Positions 16,964 through 26,314 of a DNA stretch of 64,000 nucleotides are shown here, one piece after another. Under the pieces are notes generated by a model, which ran no database searches, was not told where the DNA came from, and saw only the letters and a program-made list of their open reading frames with translations. Position numbers and translations under genes: made by a program. Position 1 is the stretch's first letter. Each line of letters begins with the position of its first letter. The stretch is from Tenacibaculum sp. 190524A05c (lineage in GTDB: Bacteria > Bacteroidota > Bacteroidia > Flavobacteriales > Flavobacteriaceae): the NCBI RefSeq assembly GCF_964036595.1, contig NZ_OZ038523.1:3478501-3542500 (forward strand), read 5' to 3'.

Positions 16964-17592
16964 TGTATTACTGGTTAGGAGAACATATTGAATTCCCGTC
17001 GCATGAATATGCTTCAAAAGAAGGGATTATAGCTTTAGGAGGTGATCTTTCCTCTGAACGGTTAATTTTTGCGTATCAAAACGGAATTTTTCCCTGGTTT
17101 AATGAAGGAGAGCCAATAGTTTGGTATTCTCCAGAAGAAAGAATGGTTTTATTTCCTAATGATTTAAAAGTTTCTAAATCTATGAGGCAAGTGTTACGAA
17201 AAAGCGACTTTCAAATTACTCAGAATAAAGCTTTTGAAGAAGTAATTTTGGCATGTAAGAAAATTGATAGAAAAGATCAGGATGGAACTTGGATTACAGA
17301 TGATATGTTTCTGGCTTATATGGAACTACATCGTTTAGGTTATGCTAAATCAATTGAAGTGTGGAAGGAAAATAAACTTGTAGGAGGGTTATATGGAGTT
17401 GATTTAGGAAATGGTGTTTTTTGTGGAGAAAGTATGTTTAGTAAAGCAAGTAATATGAGTAAAGTTGCATTCATTCATTTGGTTAAAAGTTGTGGTTATA
17501 AATTAATTGATTGCCAAGTTCATAATGATCATTTAGAAAGCCTAGGGGCAAATGAGATAAGTAGAGCTGAGTTTTTGGCGTTTTTGAGATAG
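16963..17592 (+). CDS. aat: Leucyl/phenylalanyl-tRNA-protein transferase
   Basis: A 209-residue cytosolic enzyme that adds Leu or Phe from aminoacyl-tRNA to N-terminal Lys/Arg of proteins, making them substrates for ClpS/ClpAP in the N-end rule pathway. Family blocks visible are EGIIALGGDLSSERLIFAYQ, GIFPWFNEGEPIVWYSPEER, DGTWITDDM, and GGLYGVDLGNGVFCGESMFS. The length is near the usual 210-230. Start ATG overlaps the transporter stop by one base. No typical plus-strand terminator follows; the hairpins downstream point the other way. Confidence 0.95.
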   Translation: MYYWLGEHIEFPSHEYASKEGIIALGGDLSSERLIFAYQNGIFPWFNEGEPIVWYSPEERMVLFPNDLKVSKSMRQVLRKSDFQITQNKAFEEVILACKKIDRKDQDGTWITDDMFLAYMELHRLGYAKSIEVWKENKLVGGLYGVDLGNGVFCGESMFSKASNMSKVAFIHLVKSCGYKLIDCQVHNDHLESLGANEISRAEFLAFLR

Positions 17593-17596
17593 AAAT

Positions 17597-17628
17597 AAAA
17601 AAGGTGTCTCGTTTACAAACAAGACACC
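17597..17628 (-). terminator. Orphan intrinsic terminator on the minus strand
   Basis: Read on the minus strand, GGTGTCT (17628-17622) pairs with AGACACC (17609-17603), extended inside by a G-U and further pairs to about 11 bp with a TGTA loop, then runs into TTTTTTATTT. On the plus strand the same site has a C-A mismatch and no T-run. No known minus-strand gene lies upstream of it. Confidence 0.6.
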
Positions 17629-17670
17629 ATATAATCCCCATAAAGTTTCACCTTAACGCGTGAATACACT

Positions 17671-17739
17671 TTAAAATTTGAAGAAAGGTGCCTTTTTACA
17701 GACACCTTTGATTAATTCATTCACTTTGGTTTTAAACAT
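17671..17739 (-). CDS. Possible 22-residue basic peptide ORF
   Basis: An ATG at 17737-17739 opens a 22-codon frame that closes at 17671-17673. The peptide starts MFKTKVNELIKG and ends APFFKF; it has six lysines, one cysteine and an amphipathic look. It lies upstream of the orphan terminator and its codons contain a second hairpin (arms 17684-17692 and 17701-17709). It may instead be part of a non-coding RNA or chance. No ribosome-binding site or clear promoter was found. Confidence 0.25.
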   Translation of the reverse strand: MFKTKVNELIKGVCKKAPFFKF

Positions 17740-18008
17740 ATTTAGATGAAAACTCAAAAGCCCTGAGCGTCAAGAAATTCTCCCAATACTTGACGTAATT
17801 ATTTGTGAATGAATGTAATAGAACATATATAGGTTTGAGAGGAATGTTTATTACAAAGGTCTTTTAAAAAGCTTTTGTTGAGGTTCTTTTTTTTAACCTA
17901 TAGAAGTTTTTTTAAGAATAAAGGTGTTCTTTTTTTACTTTTTTGTTCTTTTTTTTTCGGATATGACAGAATAGAGTAAATCGTATTAAATTTTGACGAT
18001 ATTTGTGC

Positions 18009-20822
18009 ATGTCTAAAAAACTACTATTACTTATCATTTTAATGATAAGTGCCCCCCTAAAATCTCAGGTCAAAGAGTCAAAAAAAAGACAGCCAATTGA
18101 ATCTCTTTGTAACCTAATGCTTAGTGAGGCCAATACGGTAAGCCTAACTAAAACATATACCAGAGCCCATAAACTTCTTAAATCCATTCAAAACAATCAG
18201 CAAATCTTGCATAATAAAGTAATCGAAAATGTAAGAAGCCAGTCGTATTTGAATATTATGAATTATCATGTCGCGAATCATGATTTTGATTCGGTTATTC
18301 ACTACCAAAATTTAATTAAGAATAGTAGTCATGATCTTTCTGTTTTAGGAAAAACGGAAATGCATTTAGCAAAAATTTATGCTAAGAAAAGTGATTACTA
18401 CAAATCACTAGATAGTTTTTACAAAGCAATCGACTTTTTTGAAAGAAACGATGATGTGGAAAGTCAAATTGAAAGTTACATCGCTGTAGGAATGTTCTAC
18501 CGAAAAATAAACAGTATTGACTTGTCAACTGAGATTGACTCCATTTTAATGAATAAATATCTGTTTAAATCGAAGGATGATTATTACAATAAAAGAATTT
18601 ACATCAATCATGCTTCTCATTTAGCTTCTTTAGGATTAGAGAAACAATCTATTGGAGTATTACAGAATATCAATCCAAATTCTTTAAAAAGTAATGTTGT
18701 TAAGAAGTATTATTATAAAGAATTATTTGAGATGTTCTCAATAACTAATCAACTTGATTCTGCTCGAAAATACATTCATAAAGCATATGCTAATCCAGAA
18801 TTTAAATTACCATGTGATAATGCCAATAAAACTATTGGACTTGCATTTTTAGCTTTTAAAGCTCAAGATTATCCAACAACTTTAATGCACTTAGATAAAG
18901 TAAAGGAAAGTGAGTTTTTTACCAGAGTAAGCGATTTTACAAAGCTAAAAATGTTTAAAGTGGAATATCTTTCTCATAAAACTCTAGGCAATTATCAAAA
19001 ATCTTTGAAAGCTTACGAAGATTATTTCAAAGTACGTAATTCTTTAAAAAGTTTTCATATCAATGCCAGAGCATCCATTTTAAATTTTAAACTCAATTAC
19101 GATGAAAAAATTCTAGAATTAAAGGAGATTAATAGAGTAAGTGATTTATTCCTTCAACAACGAAAGAAATTCTACATTCTCTACACGTTTTTAATTACAT
19201 TTTCAGTTCTTGCATTTATCTTTTTCATCTTTCATTCTAAAAGAAAAAAAGAGCGTTTACAGTTGTTTTATGAGTATGAGAAAATAAAAGCCGTAACCGA
19301 TTATAAAAATCGATTTATAGAGAATTTATCACATGAAATTAGTACACCAATTACTATTATTATTGGTTATTTGAGGTTAATTGCTAATAATCCGATGGAA
19401 TATTCGAAGGTGATAAAATATACGAATTTGGCTAAACGAAGTACTGAAAATATTGCGAATTCACTTACTAATTTCTTGACACTTTCTAAACTAGAGAAAG
19501 AACATGTAAATTATAAAACGTTGTCTTTGCCTCTTGGGAAATTTATTGAAGATTGCGTATTGTCATTTCAAGGTGTTGCTGAAATTAAGAACATAGCGTT
19601 GTATTATAAATCTAACATTAATGTTAGTGAAGATTTAGAGTACGATTATGATAGCTTAAAGAAGATAATTAACAATTTAGTTTCAAATGCTATTAAATAT
19701 ACTCCACCACAAAAATCAATTTATTTTACTGCAGAACTTTTAGAGAAAGAGATTTATATCACTGTAAAAGATGAAGGAATTGGAATAGATAAAAAGGAAC
19801 AAGAATTTATTTTTGACCGATTCTATCAATCAAAACAAAATCAAATTTATGGAGGTTTTGGAATTGGGTTATCTTTAGTAAACGAATTGATTTCAAAATT
19901 GAAAGGAAGTATTTCCTTAGATAGCGAAAAAGGAATTGGAAGTGTTTTTAAGGTGAATTTACCAGTGACTTTAAAGAATTACAAATCTTATTTGAAAGAT
20001 GAGAAATTTGTCTTTAAGAACATTACAACAGAAACTCAAATTGAAGTTGAAGATCCAGATGATGCACCATCTATTTTAGTGGTAGATGATAATATTGAAA
20101 TTATTAATTATATCAATGAATTATTATCTCCTAAATTCAATTGTACGTTTGCTTTCGATGGAGTAGAGGCCTTAGGTAAGATTTTAGAATTACATTTTGA
20201 TGTGATTTTATGCGATTTAAGAATTCCAATTTTAAATGGTTATGATTTAAAAGCGCAATTAAATAAACATGAGCGTACTAGAGATATTCCATATCTGTTA
20301 ATGACAACATCAATAAAAGATTTTGCAGAAGGGAAGCAGAATAAACTTGGAATAAAAGATTATTTGGTTAAGCCTTTTAAAGATACAGAGCTATTAACTA
20401 GAATTAACATTTTAATAGAAAAGGAACAGTATCAAAAACAATTGCAAAGTCTTGATAAAAGTGCTGTAAATTATAGTGGAGCTTATGCAGATTTAATGAA
20501 AAAAGTGAATACTATAGTTATCGAGAATATTAACGATAAAGATTTTAGTGTGAATAAACTTGCGAAGTTGTGTGGATATAGTCACAAACAGTTCTCACAA
20601 ATTATCAAAGAAAAGTCAGGTTTATCTCCAGTAAAGTTAGTACTCGAAATACGATTATTAATGGCTTATGACTTAATTATTAATAACACCTATCAATCTA
20701 TAAATGAAGTTATTTTTGCGGTTGGATTAAATAGCCGATCGTATTTCAATAAAGTATTTACAAATAGATTTGGTGTGAAGCCGGGTAAACTTGTAAAAAA
20801 GATAAAAGTAGAAGATTTATAA
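18009..20822 (+). CDS. Hybrid two-component sensor with TPR sensor region and AraC output
   Basis: A 937-residue one-protein signalling system. Order: signal peptide (1-19), periplasmic TPR-like helical repeats (about 30-370), one TM (about 386-408), HisKA with SHEISTPITIIIGY (phospho-His near 440), GHKL ATPase with NNLVSNAIKYTPP and GFGIGLSLV, receiver domain (about 687-800; VVDDN, phospho-Asp in LCDLRIPILNG near 735, Lys in YLVKPF), and a C-terminal AraC-type DNA-binding domain (about 830-937). It differs from the usual polysaccharide HTCS proteins by having TPRs in place of the beta-propeller sensor. The start is ATG 18009; an in-frame TTG lies two codons earlier. It is convergent with the TonB receptor gene, 1 base apart. 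Confidence 0.92.
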   Translation: MSKKLLLLIILMISAPLKSQVKESKKRQPIESLCNLMLSEANTVSLTKTYTRAHKLLKSIQNNQQILHNKVIENVRSQSYLNIMNYHVANHDFDSVIHYQNLIKNSSHDLSVLGKTEMHLAKIYAKKSDYYKSLDSFYKAIDFFERNDDVESQIESYIAVGMFYRKINSIDLSTEIDSILMNKYLFKSKDDYYNKRIYINHASHLASLGLEKQSIGVLQNINPNSLKSNVVKKYYYKELFEMFSITNQLDSARKYIHKAYANPEFKLPCDNANKTIGLAFLAFKAQDYPTTLMHLDKVKESEFFTRVSDFTKLKMFKVEYLSHKTLGNYQKSLKAYEDYFKVRNSLKSFHINARASILNFKLNYDEKILELKEINRVSDLFLQQRKKFYILYTFLITFSVLAFIFFIFHSKRKKERLQLFYEYEKIKAVTDYKNRFIENLSHEISTPITIIIGYLRLIANNPMEYSKVIKYTNLAKRSTENIANSLTNFLTLSKLEKEHVNYKTLSLPLGKFIEDCVLSFQGVAEIKNIALYYKSNINVSEDLEYDYDSLKKIINNLVSNAIKYTPPQKSIYFTAELLEKEIYITVKDEGIGIDKKEQEFIFDRFYQSKQNQIYGGFGIGLSLVNELISKLKGSISLDSEKGIGSVFKVNLPVTLKNYKSYLKDEKFVFKNITTETQIEVEDPDDAPSILVVDDNIEIINYINELLSPKFNCTFAFDGVEALGKILELHFDVILCDLRIPILNGYDLKAQLNKHERTRDIPYLLMTTSIKDFAEGKQNKLGIKDYLVKPFKDTELLTRINILIEKEQYQKQLQSLDKSAVNYSGAYADLMKKVNTIVIENINDKDFSVNKLAKLCGYSHKQFSQIIKEKSGLSPVKLVLEIRLLMAYDLIINNTYQSINEVIFAVGLNSRSYFNKVFTNRFGVKPGKLVKKIKVEDL

Positions 20823-20823
20823 C

Positions 20824-23163
20824 TTAAAAAGTTACTCTAAACACTACGTTCGGAGTAGTTCGAAGTCCTATAATACGTTCTTCTGAAATTTCAGAATTGT
20901 CACTATTAATATTGAAAAATCGATCAATTTGATTGGTATGGTTGTAGATATTCAAAAAAGAAACACCAATTCTTGCTTTTGTGTTTTTACGTTTTCCTAA
21001 TTTAAAATCATAAAGTATACTTCCATCTAATTTATGATAGCTTACTAAACGCGTATTGTTTTGAGAACCATATTCTAAAAAGGATTCGGTTTCATTGTTT
21101 TCATTGGTAAATGTGCCAATTCCAGAAGGAGTAGAAAAAGGTTTTCCTGTGGCAAAATGCCAGCCTAAAGAAAACTGAAATCGTTTTAATTTATAGGTGT
21201 TGGAAAAGCTAATAACATGTCTTTGATCAAAATTCCCAGCGAAGTTTCCGTTTTGTAAATCTCCAAAATTAAACAACGTTTTACTTAAAGAATAACTCAA
21301 CCAAGTTCTAAAACGTTTAATCCTTTTTTTAATTAAAATGTCAATTCCATAAGCCGAGCTTTTACCAGAAAAATAACTATCAGTAATAGCGTTTGAATTG
21401 AATCCTCGTGTTGAGGTGGTTAATCCTTCTGTGTATCTGTAATATCCTTCGATATCTAGTTTCCAGTTGTTTTTATCAAATAAAAATCCAGTTGTGAGTT
21501 GGTAATTACTAAGAATAGGAATGTCGTCATTATCGGCCAAAGCCCAAACATTATTATGTAATCCTAATTCATTAAACTCAAACGTAATTAATTGGCTAAT
21601 AGCTTGATTTTTTATTTCTCCTGAACTTTTGAATTTGAAATGTGGATTAATATTATAATTCATATAAAATCTTGGTTCGAAGAATGTTTTATTCAATTTT
21701 CCATATCTACTAACACGCAATCCAGAATTCACAAACCATTTTTTAGAAGTATATCTATATTCACCAAAAATATTTATAGCATTTAAAGAGTTGTTTTCTA
21801 TTTCATCTTCTAAACTTCCTTCAGGAAAGTCGATTAAAGAATTCACATTATAATCATTGTATTCAAGACCTAGAAGAAGTTTTTTAGAAGGAGTAAAACG
21901 GATTTCTGATTGAAAAGAAATACCAAAATCTTTTACCGAATTAGTTCTATTATAACTTTCACTATCAACAGTTGTTGTTTCAATTAAACTATTATCAGAT
22001 TGATAATCTGAATAATTAATGTTACTACTCAGTTTTAGATTTTGAGAAACAGAATGATCAGTTTGAAGGCTAAATCCACTATTTTTTAAATCTAGTTTAT
22101 CATTAGAAGTTTCACCTTCGAAAGTTGAATTTGCATAATCTAATTCATTTCTAACAAATAAACTACTGAAGTTAATTCTGTTTTTATCATTAATCTTCCA
22201 CGTTGTTTTTGCGTTAAAGTCAACAAAATAAAATTGATCTTTTAAAACGGTTAATTCTTCTTCTCTAGTTTGCGTATTAATATCTTCTATTTTGGTATTC
22301 TGGAACACTTTATTCCCCAGTTGTTGATAGGTAATTGAGTTGAAAACATCTGTTAAAGATCTTCTAGAAGATACAACAAGTCCTAATTTATCTTTGATAA
22401 TTGGAAGTTTAATATAAGCGTCCGCATTTAAAAGGTTACTTCCAACTCCAACTGAAGTTTTCTCTAAAATATCATCCGAGGAATGCATGTCTATAATTCC
22501 CGAAATTCGATTTCCGTACTTCGCACTTGCACCACTTCTATAGATATTGACTCTGTCGGTTATATATGGATTGAAAGCTGAAATCATTCCGAATAAATGA
22601 CCTTGATGGTACATTTTAATTCCATCCCAGAGCACTAAATTTTGATCAGGAGTTCCACCTCTAATATGAAGATTCGTAGCAGATTCTGTTGGACTCGAAA
22701 CTCCAGGTAACAATTGCAAACTCTGTAAAACATCCGGTTCAACCAAACCTGGTAAAACGCCCATTTGAGTTGGATTTAAGATTATTGATCCATCCTCTTT
22801 ATTCTGATCAAAACCAGAAGTTAAATATTCAGAAACGATTTGAACTTCGTCTAATATATAAGACGGATTGGTTTTGTCTTTACCTTTTAAAATAATATTT
22901 TTTCTATCAATATATTCAGAAGCTATACGATTTTGAATTTCTATTTCTAGCAAAAAAAGATCTACATCGATTGTTCCAGAATAACTAAATTTTTGATGTT
23001 CTAGTATCGAATTGTTATAAGAAAAACGAACCTCAAAGTGTTGTTCAATCTCTTGAATAACTACTTTCAAATCCTTTTTATCGTAAGAAACTTTTAGTTC
23101 TTGTGCGTTGATATCAAAGAAACTAAAGCAGAATAAAAATAGAATCGCAAATAAGGGCTTCAC
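20824..23163 (-). CDS. TonB-dependent receptor with N-terminal signalling (STN) domain
   Basis: A 779-residue outer-membrane receptor. Signal peptide 1-20; STN domain about 21-90 (LKVSYDKKDLKVVIQEIEQH), which in FecA-type proteins contacts the anti-sigma factor; plug domain about 115-235 with LQLLPGVSSPTESATNLHIR and GGTPDQNLVLWDGIKMY; then a beta-barrel ending in RTTPNVVFRVTF. The start is GTG and overlaps the FecR stop by one base (TAGTG). With the upstream anti-sigma and sigma genes it forms a cell-surface signalling trio. No SusD-like partner is present, which argues against a polysaccharide utilisation locus. The ligand is unknown. Confidence 0.92.
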   Translation of the reverse strand: MKPLFAILFLFCFSFFDINAQELKVSYDKKDLKVVIQEIEQHFEVRFSYNNSILEHQKFSYSGTIDVDLFLLEIEIQNRIASEYIDRKNIILKGKDKTNPSYILDEVQIVSEYLTSGFDQNKEDGSIILNPTQMGVLPGLVEPDVLQSLQLLPGVSSPTESATNLHIRGGTPDQNLVLWDGIKMYHQGHLFGMISAFNPYITDRVNIYRSGASAKYGNRISGIIDMHSSDDILEKTSVGVGSNLLNADAYIKLPIIKDKLGLVVSSRRSLTDVFNSITYQQLGNKVFQNTKIEDINTQTREEELTVLKDQFYFVDFNAKTTWKINDKNRINFSSLFVRNELDYANSTFEGETSNDKLDLKNSGFSLQTDHSVSQNLKLSSNINYSDYQSDNSLIETTTVDSESYNRTNSVKDFGISFQSEIRFTPSKKLLLGLEYNDYNVNSLIDFPEGSLEDEIENNSLNAINIFGEYRYTSKKWFVNSGLRVSRYGKLNKTFFEPRFYMNYNINPHFKFKSSGEIKNQAISQLITFEFNELGLHNNVWALADNDDIPILSNYQLTTGFLFDKNNWKLDIEGYYRYTEGLTTSTRGFNSNAITDSYFSGKSSAYGIDILIKKRIKRFRTWLSYSLSKTLFNFGDLQNGNFAGNFDQRHVISFSNTYKLKRFQFSLGWHFATGKPFSTPSGIGTFTNENNETESFLEYGSQNNTRLVSYHKLDGSILYDFKLGKRKNTKARIGVSFLNIYNHTNQIDRFFNINSDNSEISEERIIGLRTTPNVVFRVTF

Positions 23164-24077
23164 TAATATTTTTGAATTTTAACTTTGTTATCCTCAAAGC
23201 TAAAAGGAATATTCATAGAAACAAAAATTGTTTTTAAAGCAGTTTCTAAATTATCATGAGAAAATCTTCCTGTAAAGTTTCCTGGTTTTACATTGGCCTT
23301 ACCATCAATCTTAATATTAAACTGACGTTCCAATTCGTTAATAACTTCAATAATTGGTGCGTTGTAAAAACTACTTTGTTTATTTAACCAACTTGGTTTT
23401 TCAATTTCTAAAGTATATGCTGACGTTATATTGTTTTTGAAACTAAGCGCTTTTCCCTTGGTTAAAATTACCTCTTTTTGATTTGGTATTTCAACTTTCA
23501 CCTTACCCTCATAACAAATCACATTAAAGAAATTCTCTCTTGAATTGACTGTGAACTGAGTTCCTAAAACACTTACAATTCCTTGAGCTGTTTTTACCTC
23601 GAATTTCTGTCCTTTCTCAACTTTAAAATAGGCTTCACCTGTTAAATCAACCACTCGATTATCTTTCCAACCGAAGCGTTTGTGAGAAACTTTAGAATCA
23701 GCATTTAAAGTAACTTGAGAGTTATCAGGTAAATTAAAATCAAGTTGTTCGGCTAATTGTGTAGTATAGGTGATGTTTTGAAAGAACAGCAAATAGCTAA
23801 ATACTAATACTAACGAGGCTGCAATTCCGCTCAGCCAATATGGATTTAATGATCTACTTTTATTAGACTCTTTAGCTTTTTCAATCTCAATTTTTGAAAG
23901 TGTTTTTGCAAAATTAGAGTCGATATCAATTTCAGGGTATTCTGCAGAATTTAGAGTGTTTATAATATGTTCATATTGCTCGTAATCTTCAGATTCCTGA
24001 AAGTTTTTAAGTTCATTTTCTGAAAGCTCATTCGCAAGCCATCGGGCTAAAAAGGTATCATCGTATTTTTGTGCCAT
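23163..24077 (-). CDS. FecR-family anti-sigma factor
   Basis: A 304-residue inner-membrane regulator. The N-terminal cytosolic part (1-80) has the anti-sigma motif FLARWLANELSENELKNF, one TM lies at about 82-102, and the periplasmic FecR domain follows (about 112-205, KFEVKTAQGIVSVLGTQFTV), then a DUF4974-type C-terminal domain (about 235-304, NAPIIEVINELERQFNIKI and TGRFSHDNLETALK). It should hold the sigma factor until the receptor's STN domain reports ligand. It overlaps the receptor start by one base and lies 54 bases after the sigma gene. Confidence 0.93.
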   Translation of the reverse strand: MAQKYDDTFLARWLANELSENELKNFQESEDYEQYEHIINTLNSAEYPEIDIDSNFAKTLSKIEIEKAKESNKSRSLNPYWLSGIAASLVLVFSYLLFFQNITYTTQLAEQLDFNLPDNSQVTLNADSKVSHKRFGWKDNRVVDLTGEAYFKVEKGQKFEVKTAQGIVSVLGTQFTVNSRENFFNVICYEGKVKVEIPNQKEVILTKGKALSFKNNITSAYTLEIEKPSWLNKQSSFYNAPIIEVINELERQFNIKIDGKANVKPGNFTGRFSHDNLETALKTIFVSMNIPFSFEDNKVKIQKY

Positions 24078-24131
24078 AAAACTTATTATGAGTTGTTTAT
24101 GTGTACAACCGGTTTGTTTTAAAAAACCCTA

Positions 24132-24650
24132 TTATATTTTATAATTTTTAATATCCTTACGTAAACTGGTAAGTGCCGCATGCATTCGTTTTTCAACTGT
24201 TTTAATTGAAATATCTAGCATTTCGGCAATTTCTTTATATTTCTTTTTCTCAATTCTGTTCAATAAAAAAACTTCTCTATCTTTTTCTGTGAGCTTATTA
24301 ATTGCGTTATTCAATTCTTGTTGAAATTCTTTTTGACGAAATAGAAATTCTGGATCTTCATTATTTACAGAACCAGACTTCACAGTTTTGTATTTTAAGA
24401 CAACTTTTTGATGTTCATATTCGTTAAAAAAAGCATTCTTAGTAAGTGTAAAAAGATAAGATTTAGCTTTGTCGAAGGGAACTTTAGCACAGTTTTTCCA
24501 AAGTTTTACAAATGCATCCTGACATAAATCTTGAGCTTGTTCCATGTTTCCACATTTGGAATAAATAAAATTACAAACCACTTTAAAGTATTGATTAAAT
24601 ACTTTTTGAAAGATGCGTTCTTCGCAAATTGAACCTAATGATTTCGCCAT
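24132..24650 (-). CDS. ECF RNA polymerase sigma factor (FecI-like)
   Basis: A 172-residue sigma-70 family factor. Region 2 is seen around 15-80 (FNQYFKVVCNFIYSK, QAQDLCQDAFVKLWK), and region 4 around 120-170 (LTEKDREVFLLNRIEKKKYK, EIAEMLDISIKTVEKRMH). It should direct polymerase to the promoter of this locus and perhaps to distant targets when released by the FecR protein downstream. A TAnnTTTG box lies 20 bases before the ATG, so basal expression probably uses the housekeeping sigma factor. Confidence 0.95.
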   Translation of the reverse strand: MAKSLGSICEERIFQKVFNQYFKVVCNFIYSKCGNMEQAQDLCQDAFVKLWKNCAKVPFDKAKSYLFTLTKNAFFNEYEHQKVVLKYKTVKSGSVNNEDPEFLFRQKEFQQELNNAINKLTEKDREVFLLNRIEKKKYKEIAEMLDISIKTVEKRMHAALTSLRKDIKNYKI

Positions 24651-24669
24651 ACATTTTTAAAAGTTGAAA

Positions 24670-24677
24670 CAAATATA
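24670..24677 (-). promoter_or_regulatory. -7 box of the sigma/anti-sigma/receptor operon
   Basis: TATATTTG on the minus strand matches TAnnTTTG exactly, 19 bases before the sigma factor ATG; no good -33 element is visible. Confidence 0.45.
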
Positions 24678-24744
24678 AAAATTTCTATAGGGTAATTTTT
24701 GGAATTCCTGTTAGGCTGGTATAAAAACAAAAACGCCCTAAAAT

Positions 24745-26310
24745 ATGACCCAAAGTTTTAATACAACGATGAAAGTTTTAATTGTATTGGCTCTGATATC
24801 AATGAGTTTTAAAATTAAACCAATTAAAGAGTCATTTGAAACTTTTTTGCCGAGTAAAGTGTATCAAGTGAATTATAATTTTTTCACGAAATCTAAAGAC
24901 AAGAAGATTTTTGTAAAAACATATTTGCCAAGTAATAATGAACGACAACGAATAGAAAAAAGAGAAGAAAAGTCTAACAAAATGGACTTTAAAGTGAAAC
25001 GTGAAGGTGAAAATAAAAGAGGTATTTGGAGATCTACTACCAAGAGTAAATTTTACACAATTAAATATAGTTTCATCTTTAAAGGAAAAGCAACAAAATA
25101 CAAAATAGCAGATAATTTATCGATTCCTGTTACCTACAGTCGTAATAAGTTTACGTATTTAAAAGAGGAGGAACATATTGAAGTACACCATCCGAAAATA
25201 GATTCACTAGCTAATTCTTTAACAAAAGATAAGAATGATTTAAAATCCTTAATAAAATGTCTTTACGATTATGTACATGAGATTCCATCTGCGCCAATTC
25301 GAGATTTAACAAGTGCATTAAGAGCATTTGAACAAAATCAAGCTTCGTGTAATGGTAAAGCAAGATTATTTGTTGCGTTATGCAGAAATAAAGGAATTCC
25401 TGCCAGATTAAAAGGAGGACTAATTTTAGAAGAAACTAAAAAGAGAACATCTCATTTATGGAGCGAAGTTTATGTTCAAGGAAAATGGATTCCTTTTGAT
25501 GTTTTGAATAATCATTTTGCATATTTACCCGCTCATTATCTTGAGATTTATACTGGAGATCATTTTTTAATTACACATACTCCAAATATTTTATTCGATT
25601 ATAATTACGAGATTAAAAAAGGAAATCATATTCCATTTATAGATGCAACTACTACCAACGGATTATCAAACCATCCTGTTTCTTTTATTGGACTTTTGCA
25701 TAGCAACTTAATATCTAAACACATTTTAGATTTTTTATTGCTACTTCCACTTGGCGGATTACTAATTGCTTTGTTGAAGAATGTTATTGGGTTAAAAACT
25801 TATGGAATATTCCTGCCAATTTTAATCTCATTTACATTCACAACTACAGGTCTTTTTACGGGGTTGTTTCTATTTCTACTAATCACGGTTTTAGTGGTGT
25901 TAATATCAGTTCCATTGCATAAATGGGGATTGCTACATACTCCGAAAATGGTTGTTGTTTTATCAACTTCAGTGATTATGATTTTAGCCTTAATATCAAT
26001 CGGATTACAATATAAAATACACTGGTTACAATCGCTTTCTTTTTTTCCAATCATTGTCACTGCTATTACCGCAGAAAGATTTACAAGAGCAATTGAAGAA
26101 GATGGATATGATAGTGCCTTAAGAAAAATGGGACAAACATTGATTGCAATTTTATTGTGTTATTTAGTTTTCTCATCAGACACTATAAAAATCACGCTGT
26201 TAGTATTGCCGGAATTATTTTTAATCATTATCGTAATGTCTTTAATGTTAGGGAAATGGATTGGGTTAAGATTGTTCGAATATCAAAGATTTAACGCAAT
26301 AATACCTTAA
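24745..26310 (+). CDS. Transglutaminase-like domain fused to seven TM helices (UUP1/7TM family)
   Basis: A 521-residue membrane protein. An N-terminal hydrophobic helix (about 9-24) anchors an extracytoplasmic region; residues about 165-275 form a transglutaminase-like domain, followed by about seven hydrophobic segments (about 310-510) beginning with KHILDFLLLLPLGGLLIALL and the family block LKTYGIFLPILISFTFTTTG. In related proteins this first domain is described as inactive, yet here Cys (QASCNGKARLF, about 201), His (RTSHLWSEVYV, about 233) and Asp (WIPFDVLNN, about 248) occur at the triad positions. The next gene, an ATP-grasp ligase, starts 4 bases later. A second in-frame ATG at 24769 is an alternative start. 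Confidence 0.85.
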   Translation: MTQSFNTTMKVLIVLALISMSFKIKPIKESFETFLPSKVYQVNYNFFTKSKDKKIFVKTYLPSNNERQRIEKREEKSNKMDFKVKREGENKRGIWRSTTKSKFYTIKYSFIFKGKATKYKIADNLSIPVTYSRNKFTYLKEEEHIEVHHPKIDSLANSLTKDKNDLKSLIKCLYDYVHEIPSAPIRDLTSALRAFEQNQASCNGKARLFVALCRNKGIPARLKGGLILEETKKRTSHLWSEVYVQGKWIPFDVLNNHFAYLPAHYLEIYTGDHFLITHTPNILFDYNYEIKKGNHIPFIDATTTNGLSNHPVSFIGLLHSNLISKHILDFLLLLPLGGLLIALLKNVIGLKTYGIFLPILISFTFTTTGLFTGLFLFLLITVLVVLISVPLHKWGLLHTPKMVVVLSTSVIMILALISIGLQYKIHWLQSLSFFPIIVTAITAERFTRAIEEDGYDSALRKMGQTLIAILLCYLVFSSDTIKITLLVLPELFLIIIVMSLMLGKWIGLRLFEYQRFNAIIP

Positions 26311-26314
26311 TGTT

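Larger units (their letters stand above)
17593..18008. other. Intergenic gap with orphan minus-strand structures
   Basis: This 416-base gap holds two hairpins that pair better as minus-strand RNA (see 17597-17628), a possible 22-codon ORF on the minus strand (17671-17739), and a T-rich stretch (about 17885-17960) before the hybrid kinase gene. A weak box GATATTTG (7 of 8 consensus positions) sits just before the kinase ATG. No homologous protein or known RNA family is recognised. Confidence 0.5.

Noticed and set aside
20824-23163. Polysaccharide utilisation locus
   Set aside because: No SusD-like gene, glycoside hydrolase or sulfatase is present; the trio is of the FecIRA type.
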